A stretch of DNA of 12,966 nucleotides, from NCBI GenBank assembly GCA_021782675.1, contig JAJXUS010000013.1:1-12966 (forward strand), written 5' to 3'. Under the pieces are notes generated by a model. It saw nothing but the letters and a program-made list of their open reading frames with translations. It did not search any database and was not told the origin of the DNA. Made by a program: the position numbers and the translations under genes. Source of the DNA: Acidobacteriota bacterium. Lineage in GTDB: Bacteria; Acidobacteriota; Terriglobia; Terriglobales; Acidobacteriaceae. Shown in pieces: positions 6,206-12,017 of this stretch. How positions within the stretch are numbered: position 1 is the stretch's first letter; each line of letters starts with the position of its first letter.

Positions 6206-7133
6206 AGTGGCCCTCAGGGACCGGCTCCGCACTGCGCACCCACGCCGTATAGATCATGTCCCGCAGCATGGTCGCCCCGGCTGCGAGCCGCTCCGCCGTA
6301 AAGCTGCGCGACTCCGCCGTTCCCTGCCCCGTCAGCGCACCCTGCTTCTCCAGCATGTAAACCTCGCGCACCTGACTGTGTGATGTGCGCAGATAGGCGA
6401 GGATGTCCTGAAAGGGCGACGCCAGCAGCCGCGGGATCTCCGGCACCAGCGGCTGCACCCTGTTGGCAGTCATGCTCGCGTGCACAAAGTCGCTTTCAAA
6501 CTGGCTGTGGATGCCCCGCTCCCGCGTAAAGCCATCGGGATTGTCGCGCTCTGCCCAGCCGTTGTAGTTGACCGTGGTGTGCAGCGGCTGGGAGCCATCC
6601 GCCACGTAGTGCCCAAGCACGCCAGCGTCGTAAATAATGGCCAGCTTCGGCCCATCCAGCGGCCGATGCGCCGCCTTGCGCTCACGGTAGTGGCGCATGT
6701 CGGCCTCCAGCCGCTCAAAGTATTCATCCATCTGCCACGGTAAAAGACCCACGGTCTGCGGCTTGAAGTGCTGGGCGTCCGCCGGGTGTTTCTTTTGCGC
6801 GATGTACAAATCCACCAGATAATCAAACCGTCGTGTGGGCAGGCCATTGGGCGCAGCCATTTCCGCCAGTTCCATATCCAGAAAATGCTCCGGCGCTTGC
6901 GCCGTGCTTAACTCCGGCTCGGCGGGCGAGCGCCAGCGGTCAGGTTCCGGCCCAAGATAGCCGATCTCAGCGACAGCCTTTGGACTGCGCAGAAATGCGG
7001 GCACATCCGCCGGCAGCGTCTGCACCGCGACGCGGTTAATCAGCTTATGGCCATCACGCCCCCAGCCCAGGCAGCGAACCGCGGGCAAGCAAACCAGAAC
7101 AGCCATCAGAACGCGAAAACCAGGGTTTCTCAT
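6204..7133 (-). CDS. Secreted S1/P1-like zinc nuclease or phospholipase C
   Basis: A 309-residue predicted secreted hydrolase of the S1/P1 nuclease/zinc phospholipase C superfamily, which cleaves phosphodiesters with a trinuclear zinc site. A signal peptide (1-23) would expose Trp24 as the mature N-terminus, the classic first zinc ligand, with His29 at mature position 6. His83 (mature 60) lies in EHFLDME. HYVADGSQPLH (175-185) gives His175, Asp179 and His185 with exactly the family's +4 and +10 spacing. GIHSQFES (207-214) gives His209 and Glu213, where S1/P1 enzymes have Asp. Asp65 is a candidate for the remaining acidic ligand. The start at 7133 is chosen because a -10 hexamer (7146-7141) would overlap the alternative ATG at 7142. 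Substrate (nucleic acid or phospholipid) cannot be told apart here. It is divergent from the DHS-like gene, probably with no functional link. Confidence 0.85.
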   Translation of the reverse strand: MRNPGFRVLMAVLVCLPAVRCLGWGRDGHKLINRVAVQTLPADVPAFLRSPKAVAEIGYLGPEPDRWRSPAEPELSTAQAPEHFLDMELAEMAAPNGLPTRRFDYLVDLYIAQKKHPADAQHFKPQTVGLLPWQMDEYFERLEADMRHYRERKAAHRPLDGPKLAIIYDAGVLGHYVADGSQPLHTTVNYNGWAERDNPDGFTRERGIHSQFESDFVHASMTANRVQPLVPEIPRLLASPFQDILAYLRTSHSQVREVYMLEKQGALTGQGTAESRSFTAERLAAGATMLRDMIYTAWVRSAEPVPEGH

Positions 7134-7146
7134 CCGCGTCATTCTA
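7134..7146 (-). promoter_or_regulatory. Leaderless-type -10 element of the nuclease gene
   Basis: TAGAAT on the minus strand (7146-7141) ends 7 nt before the ATG at 7133. There is no Shine-Dalgarno and no good -35 (CTCCCC at 17 bp). Confidence 0.45.
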
Positions 7147-7203
7147 CAGGCGCGGGGTTACAGGGGGAGGGCCGAATTCACGGGCCTGCAACGATCGGTT
7201 TGA

Positions 7204-7217
7204 TATTCTGACACAGT
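7204..7217 (+). promoter_or_regulatory. Leaderless-type -10 element of the DHS-like gene
   Basis: TATTCT at 7204-7209, within TTTGATATTCTG, ends 8 nt before the ATG at 7218. There is no Shine-Dalgarno. The -10 elements of the two divergent genes lie about 57 bp apart, so they share a compact regulatory region. Confidence 0.45.
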
Positions 7218-8279
7218 ATGCCGACCAAGAAAGAACTCCTCAATCAGCCCATTCAACACATTGACATCAAGCAGTTCGATTCGCGCGCACTCGTAGATTC
7301 CATGCAGCACATGGCATACTCCTCCCGCGACCTGGCGCGCGCCGCTTCTATCTATGAGCGTATGCTTCGGGACACCGACTGCGGCGTCATCCTGTGCCTC
7401 GCCGGATCGCTGATCAGCGCCGGCCTCAAGCAGATCTTCGTCGATCTGGTCCGCAACAACATGGTGGACGCCATCGTCTCGACCGGCGCTAATATCGTCG
7501 ATCAGGACTTCTTTGAGGCGCTCGGCTTTCGCCACTACATTGCGCCGGAAGACTACAAGTCCGGCATGCAGGACGGTGTGCTGCGCGAGCTGATGATCGA
7601 CCGCATTTACGACACGTTCATCGATGAGGAAGAGCTGCGCATCTGCGACGAAACCACGGAGCATATCGCCAACTCCCTGCCGGCGCGCCCGCACAGCTCG
7701 CGCGAGTTTATCCGCGCCATGGGTGCGTATCTTGAGCGTGAGAAGAAGACGCCGGCACACGGCGGTGCAGACTCCATCGTGTTCGCGGCTTACGAGAAAG
7801 ATGTGCCCATCTTCTGCCCGGCCTTCAGCGACTGCTCCGCCGGGTTTGGCCTGGTGGCGCATCAGCACGCCCGGCAGGACAAACCCAAGGTTTCGATCGA
7901 CTCCGCCAAGGACTTTTACGAGCTGACGCAACTGAAGATCGCGAACCCGACCACCGGCCTGCTGATGATCGGCGGGGGCGTACCCAAGAACTTTGCGCAG
8001 GACATTGTCGTCGCGGCGGACGTTCTCGGCGCCGACGCTCCCATGCACAAGTACGCCATCCAGGTGACGGTCGCCGACGTGCGCGACGGCGCGCTCTCCT
8101 CCAGCACGCTGAAGGAAGCCAGCTCGTGGGGCAAGGTAGACACCACCTATGAGCAGATGGTCTACAGCGAGGCCACGCTTGCGCTGCCGCTGATCGCCGG
8201 CTACGCGTACCACCAGAAGGCGCACGCAACGCGTTCAGGCCGCCGGTGGGCACGGCTGCTGGAGCCAGTGACGGCGTAA
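7218..8279 (+). CDS. Deoxyhypusine-synthase-like protein
   Basis: A 353-residue member of the deoxyhypusine synthase (DHS) fold family, close to the usual 330-370. In archaea and eukaryotes DHS uses NAD and spermidine to modify one lysine of eIF5A. Bacteria lack eIF5A, so bacterial homologues are thought to act in polyamine metabolism, for example homospermidine-type aminobutyl transfer. Conserved blocks seen: STGANIVDQDF (88-98), SIVFAAYEKDVPIFCPAFSDCSAGFG (186-211), a GGGVPKNF loop (252-259) and SSWGKV (302-307), in which Lys306 matches the catalytic lysine that forms the enamine/imine intermediate. No signal peptide or membrane segment is present, so it is cytoplasmic. It stands alone, with no polyamine genes beside it, and is closed by its own terminator. 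Family assignment is strong; substrate is unknown. Confidence 0.9.
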   Translation: MPTKKELLNQPIQHIDIKQFDSRALVDSMQHMAYSSRDLARAASIYERMLRDTDCGVILCLAGSLISAGLKQIFVDLVRNNMVDAIVSTGANIVDQDFFEALGFRHYIAPEDYKSGMQDGVLRELMIDRIYDTFIDEEELRICDETTEHIANSLPARPHSSREFIRAMGAYLEREKKTPAHGGADSIVFAAYEKDVPIFCPAFSDCSAGFGLVAHQHARQDKPKVSIDSAKDFYELTQLKIANPTTGLLMIGGGVPKNFAQDIVVAADVLGADAPMHKYAIQVTVADVRDGALSSSTLKEASSWGKVDTTYEQMVYSEATLALPLIAGYAYHQKAHATRSGRRWARLLEPVTA

Positions 8280-8305
8280 TCGTTCGGACGCACGTTACCT
8301 TCCCA

Positions 8306-8350
8306 GATGGGTTCGCCCTTATTTTCACCGGGCGGACCCATCGGCTTTTT
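8306..8350 (+). terminator. Rho-independent terminator after the DHS-like gene
   Basis: A 13-bp stem with one G-T wobble (8306-8318 with 8330-8342) and an 11-nt loop is followed by GGC and five Ts (8346-8350). It lies 27 nt past the stop codon. Confidence 0.75.
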
Positions 8351-8390
8351 GCGACGCCGCTTCTCAAACAATGCGGAGACGTCGGGCCCG

Positions 8391-8403
8391 TAGAATTCAA
8401 AGC
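8391..8403 (+). promoter_or_regulatory. Leaderless-type -10 element of the two-TM protein gene
   Basis: TAGAAT at 8391-8396 ends 7 nt before the ATG at 8404. It favours this start over an in-frame ATG at 8371. No Shine-Dalgarno precedes either. Confidence 0.5.
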
Positions 8404-9000
8404 ATGCAGCCAAGAACGCGCGCGACTCTATCGGCTCTCCTGCTGTTCGCCATTGCCATCACCGGATGGCTCATGCTGGATCGCGCGGCGAGCTACGCGA
8501 CGCCTGCAATCCGTGACACGGCGCGGAATCCTGGATTCCAGCACGCCATGCGCCTGCAGGTCGCCACGGCACGCGCCGCCGCCGATGCGCTCGGCATGCA
8601 GGCGGCCAGCTCACCGGCAGCCGCGGCAGCCTTCCGCGCCGACTACCGGGTGCAGCAACTGCAAATCCAGGCAGACTCGCTGGGGCTTGATCGCTGGGCG
8701 GCGCATGACGCACGGCGCCAGGGCCTGTTGCTGACGATCCGCGACAGTCTGGCGGTCTTTATTACCGCATTACGTCAGACGGATGGCTACGCAACGGCCG
8801 CTGCGGGAGTACCAGCAACTTCCCTGCTGCCCACACTGAATCAGGTGGAGCGCGCATTGAGCAACTATGCCGCCAGTCTCAGCGAACCTGCTCCGCCGGC
8901 CCGCAATGTACTGTTCGCCGTGCCGGCCGCGCTATGGTTACTGTTTCTTTTGCTGCTGCTGGAAATCGCTGCGTTAGCTTGGCTGGTGCTCCCCGCCTAA
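8404..9000 (+). CDS. Uncharacterised protein with two membrane segments
   Basis: 198 residues that I do not recognise. A hydrophobic segment at about 8-25, preceded by two arginines, looks like a signal anchor. A very hydrophobic, Leu-rich segment at about 169-196 ends the protein. Between them is an Ala-rich, largely helical domain of about 140 residues with regularly spaced Arg/Gln/Leu (for example 50-66, 78-95 and 100-123), suggesting a helical bundle or coiled coil. With a positively charged N-terminus inside, the middle domain should face the periplasm. This layout recalls periplasmic four-helix-bundle sensor regions of chemoreceptors or kinases, but no signalling output domain follows. 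It is flanked upstream by a terminator, so it is probably monocistronic, and its TAA overlaps the stop of the convergent channel gene by 4 bp. The ATG at 8404 is chosen from the -10 spacing. Confidence 0.72.
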   Translation: MQPRTRATLSALLLFAIAITGWLMLDRAASYATPAIRDTARNPGFQHAMRLQVATARAAADALGMQAASSPAAAAAFRADYRVQQLQIQADSLGLDRWAAHDARRQGLLLTIRDSLAVFITALRQTDGYATAAAGVPATSLLPTLNQVERALSNYAASLSEPAPPARNVLFAVPAALWLLFLLLLLEIAALAWLVLPA

Positions 9001-10175
9001 AAGGTATGCCCGTCGCCGGCAAACGGATCGTACAGTCCTTGGCCGGCCTTCGTGGAGAGAGGCGATGCAGCACTCTGCGTGCCCTGCGCGCTGACGGCGG
9101 CTACGCGGTTCCAGTTGCTGCTGGCCGAAGCCCGCGGCGTGAATGGCGGCAGCGGCTGCATCAGCAGCTTGCTGAGCGCGAACGCGTAAGGCTCGTACAT
9201 CGCGCGTAGTTCGCGCAGACGCTCGACCGCCCCGCGCTGATCGCACAGGCAATACCCGGAGGTCTGCAGTTGCTGGCAGGCATGGGCCACTTCGCCGGCC
9301 GGGAATCGGTCGACCGGCGCGGGCGCAATCTCAAGCGAGAATACGTGCGCCAGATCGATGATGGCGTGCCGCGCCATGATGAATGTCTGCTGCGCCTGAT
9401 GGGCCGCCTCGCCCTGCACGGTGGCCAGCAGAACGGCCGTTGTGTCGAGCATTACCACCAGTGCTCCGAGCCAGCTTTGGTTGTCATGCTGCGAACGGAA
9501 GAGACATAGCTGCGGATAGGAGATGTGCGTCTCCAGCAACTCTGCCGACCAGCGCTCCCACTCCACCAGAATCGTCTCCAGCGCCCGCTCTCCTGCCGGC
9601 CCGGCGTGGCGGCGCAGCAACTCCATCGCCGCCGGTGGCGACCCGGCCCGGCCATCGAGAAGGATGATGCTCGTCTCGCGCCGCGAGAATCCCCCGTAGA
9701 GCACCGGAAGATACGAGATGACGCCGGCCACAAACGCCAGCCCCATTCCCGCTTCCAGCGAGGTCAGAAGCCGCGCCGATTCGTTGACCGGGATGACGTC
9801 TCCAAGCCCGAGCGTAAACAGCGTGGTTGCGCTGACGTAAAAATCTGTCTTCCAAAGTCCAAACGGATGCGCATCGGCAAAGGGCGATCCAATGGCGTGG
9901 GCGATCAGCGCGAAGCCTACAATAAGGCCCGCCGCCCACACCACAATCAGCAGCAGCAAGGTGAGCGGGCCGAAATAGCTGAGGAAGCTTTCGCGGCGTT
10001 GGCCGGGTTTCATGCGGGACGCGATGAAGCGCCAGGGCCGCCACGTGGCAGCGAGAAACACCCGCGAGATGCGCAGCCGGTTACTGGCCCGCCGGGGCAG
10101 GATGATGGTTTGAAACGCATCCCCCAGCACCTCCGCGAGACAGGCAAGACCGGCAATGAGCGTTAGCACTGACAT
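8997..10175 (-). CDS. Pore-loop potassium-channel-like membrane protein
   Basis: A 392-residue predicted inner-membrane ion channel of the bacterial two-TM/pore type. A hydrophobic N-terminal segment (about 3-25) is followed by a basic linker (28-62). A long membrane helix (67-94), a pore helix and loop (about 108-130), and an inner helix (137-160) come next. The loop reads TLFTLGLGDVIP, with TLGLGD (121-126) at the place of the canonical TVGYGD selectivity filter. The Val and Tyr of the canonical filter are both Leu here, so K+ selectivity is plausible but not certain. Residues 165-340 form a soluble, mainly helical cytoplasmic domain that I do not recognise; it lacks an RCK/TrkA-N GxGxxG motif. 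The last 50 residues look disordered. The ATG at 10175 fits the membrane topology. No Shine-Dalgarno or good -10 is seen, and an earlier in-frame ATG at 10280 would add an unlikely 35 residues. Confidence 0.82.
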   Translation of the reverse strand: MSVLTLIAGLACLAEVLGDAFQTIILPRRASNRLRISRVFLAATWRPWRFIASRMKPGQRRESFLSYFGPLTLLLLIVVWAAGLIVGFALIAHAIGSPFADAHPFGLWKTDFYVSATTLFTLGLGDVIPVNESARLLTSLEAGMGLAFVAGVISYLPVLYGGFSRRETSIILLDGRAGSPPAAMELLRRHAGPAGERALETILVEWERWSAELLETHISYPQLCLFRSQHDNQSWLGALVVMLDTTAVLLATVQGEAAHQAQQTFIMARHAIIDLAHVFSLEIAPAPVDRFPAGEVAHACQQLQTSGYCLCDQRGAVERLRELRAMYEPYAFALSKLLMQPLPPFTPRASASSNWNRVAAVSAQGTQSAASPLSTKAGQGLYDPFAGDGHTF

Positions 10176-10294
10176 AAAATTCGTGATGCAGACATGGACG
10201 CGTCCGGGCAGCCAAACGATGCAGAAATCCTCTGCAGTGGCGGAAGCACACTGTTTGCGGAACGCCCGCCACGCCGCCACGCGCCGCTGCTCGC

Positions 10295-10306
10295 TACACT
10301 GAGACT
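10295..10306 (+). promoter_or_regulatory. Leaderless-type -10 element of the DUF2905 gene
   Basis: TACACT at 10295-10300 ends 6 nt before the ATG at 10307. There is no Shine-Dalgarno and no -35 match at 17 bp. Confidence 0.42.
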
Positions 10307-10531
10307 ATGCCAGGTCTGGGACGCAGCCTGATTGTTCTCGGCGGATTGCTCATCCTTGCGGGTCTCTGCGTGGTCGTGCTCACCCGCCTGCACCTGCCGC
10401 TCGGCCACCTGCCGGGCGACATTCGCTGGCGCGGCAAGAACTCCAGTGTCTACTTTCCGTTGACCACGTGCCTGCTCCTCAGCGCCATCGTCTCGCTCAT
10501 CCTCTATGTGATCGGCCGGCTGCGGCACTGA
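10307..10531 (+). CDS. DUF2905 family small membrane protein
   Basis: A 74-residue protein with two membrane helices (about 6-27 and 49-70) joined by a conserved loop. GHLPGDIRWRGKNSSVYFPLTT (33-54) matches the family pattern G-x-LPGDI-x-x-x-x-x-x-x-x-FYFP. Function is unknown; it is widespread in bacteria and usually sits among unrelated housekeeping genes. It ends 13 bp before xseA, so the two may be co-transcribed, although xseA appears to have its own -10 element in that gap. Confidence 0.88.
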   Translation: MPGLGRSLIVLGGLLILAGLCVVVLTRLHLPLGHLPGDIRWRGKNSSVYFPLTTCLLLSAIVSLILYVIGRLRH

Positions 10532-10544
10532 TAGACTCGACCGC
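10532..10544 (+). promoter_or_regulatory. Leaderless-type -10 element of xseA
   Basis: TAGACT at 10532-10537 starts directly after the DUF2905 stop codon and ends 7 nt before the GTG at 10545. No Shine-Dalgarno is present, which makes translation by re-initiation or as a leaderless message more likely. Confidence 0.45.
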
Positions 10545-12017
10545 GTGAGCCCGCACTCCCCATCGCAGCCGCAACCCGCCGCCGACGGCGATTCGCTGCC
10601 ACAGTTGGACCTGTTCTCCGCAGCGGCTGCGGAAGCATCCGCGCCGCCCCTGGCTCCTGCCGCTCCCTGGCGCGTCGGAGATCTGGTGGCGGAGGTGCGG
10701 CGGCACATTGAGCGGGAGTACCGCGATGTCCGCGTCGAAGGAGAAATCTCCGGCTGCCGCAAGGCCGCCTCGGGCCACGTCTACTTCACGCTGAAGGACG
10801 ATCAGAGCCAGATTCCCGTGGTGCTGTTTCGCGGCAAAGCGCGGCTCCTCCGCTTTGAACCAAAGGACGGCCTCGAGGTGAACGTTCGCGGTTCCGTCTC
10901 CGTCTACGAAGATCGCGGCCAGTTGCAGCTTGTTGCTGAAGGTATCGAGCCGCGCGGAAAAGGCTCCCTGCAGCTCGCCTTCGAACAGCTCTATGACCGT
11001 CTCAGGCAGGAAGGGTTATTCGACGCGGAACGCAAGCGCCCGCTGCCCGCCTATCCGCGCGTGGTGGGCGTCATCACCTCCGCACAGGGCGCTGTCATCC
11101 ATGACATTCTGAACGTACTTGCGCGACGCCAGGCAAAGGTCCAGGTGCTGTTGTATCCCGTCGCCGTGCAGGGCGAAGCGGCGGCAGGCGAAATTGTCAC
11201 CGCACTCCAGTGGTTTGCACAGAACTGCTGTGCCGACCTGCTGCTGCTGGCGCGTGGCGGCGGGTCGCTGGAAGACCTTGCGCCGTTCAACAGCGAGGCC
11301 GTTGCGCGAGCGGTCGCTGCCGCCGCCGTGCCGATCGTCTGCGCCGTGGGACACGAGACGGACTTCTCCCTTGCCGACTTTGCCGCGGATATGCGCGCAC
11401 CCACGCCCTCCGCCGCCGCGGAACTGATCACCGATGCGCTGTATCGCGTTGAAGAGCGGCTGGAACTGCTGGCGCAGCGGCTGGAACGCGCCGCGCGCTA
11501 CCAGCGCATGCGCGCCCGGGAGCGCCTGGCCGCGCTGGACGTGGCCGCCGTATTCGCCCGCATGCAGCATGGCCTGGCGCGACGACAACAGCGTGTGGAT
11601 GAACTGCGCTTCCGCATGGAAGCCCTGTGGGACCGCCAATGCATCACGCGCAACCAGCGGCTCGCGGTGCTGCGCCTGCGGTTGATGCAGCAGGACGTAG
11701 GCCGTCAGCTCGCCCTGCAGCGTGAGCGTCTGCGCGGGCTGAATCAGCGGCTGGCCAGCGCGGGGCAGCGAGCCATCGAACGCTGCAGCGCGCAATCCCG
11801 CCGGGCGACGGATCGCCTGAATGCGCTCTCGCCGCTGGCTGTCCTGGAGCGCGGATACGCGCTCGCCTACGTGGAGGCGTCGGACGGCGCTTCCGCCGCT
11901 CTGGTAAAAGCCGCCGCACAGGTCACGCCCGGCGATACCCTGCAGCTGCGCTTCGCGCGGGGCAGCGCGCGTACCCGCGTGATAGAAACGAAAGAGCAGC
12001 GCGGAAGCAGCGAATGA
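10545..12017 (+). CDS. xseA: Exodeoxyribonuclease VII large subunit
   Basis: A 490-residue catalytic subunit of ExoVII, which degrades single-stranded DNA from either end to short oligonucleotides and acts in repair. Residues about 42-135 form the OB-fold DNA-binding domain (VEGEISGCRKAASGHVYFTLKD, split by a turn). PRVVGVITSAQGAVIHDI (171-188), a VQG block (208-210), RGGGSLEDL (237-245) and AVGHETDFSLADFAADMRAPTPSAAAE (267-293) are the family's catalytic motifs. Residues about 296-430 are long, Arg/Glu-rich coiled-coil helices that bind XseB. The first 40 residues are an extension beyond the usual start and contain QLDLF (20-24), a consensus sliding-clamp-binding pentapeptide. The start is GTG. 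The small subunit gene xseB is not in the window. xseA overlaps glmM by 4 bp (ATGA), implying coupled translation. Confidence 0.96.
   Translation: MSPHSPSQPQPAADGDSLPQLDLFSAAAAEASAPPLAPAAPWRVGDLVAEVRRHIEREYRDVRVEGEISGCRKAASGHVYFTLKDDQSQIPVVLFRGKARLLRFEPKDGLEVNVRGSVSVYEDRGQLQLVAEGIEPRGKGSLQLAFEQLYDRLRQEGLFDAERKRPLPAYPRVVGVITSAQGAVIHDILNVLARRQAKVQVLLYPVAVQGEAAAGEIVTALQWFAQNCCADLLLLARGGGSLEDLAPFNSEAVARAVAAAAVPIVCAVGHETDFSLADFAADMRAPTPSAAAELITDALYRVEERLELLAQRLERAARYQRMRARERLAALDVAAVFARMQHGLARRQQRVDELRFRMEALWDRQCITRNQRLAVLRLRLMQQDVGRQLALQRERLRGLNQRLASAGQRAIERCSAQSRRATDRLNALSPLAVLERGYALAYVEASDGASAALVKAAAQVTPGDTLQLRFARGSARTRVIETKEQRGSSE

Noticed and set aside
5906..6383. Two plus-strand open frames after dnaJ (from about 5906 and from 6054)
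   Set aside because: Arg/Pro-rich compositions with no family pattern. They run across the repeat pair and into the antisense of the conserved nuclease gene.
7158..8225. Long minus-strand frame opposite the DHS-like gene
   Set aside because: A GC-rich mirror frame. The plus strand carries every conserved DHS motif, while the minus-strand translation resembles no family.
10176..10280. N-terminal 35-residue extension of the channel protein from an ATG at 10280
   Set aside because: It would put a mixed Arg/Cys/Trp segment ahead of a good N-terminal membrane helix, and it crosses the divergent promoter region.
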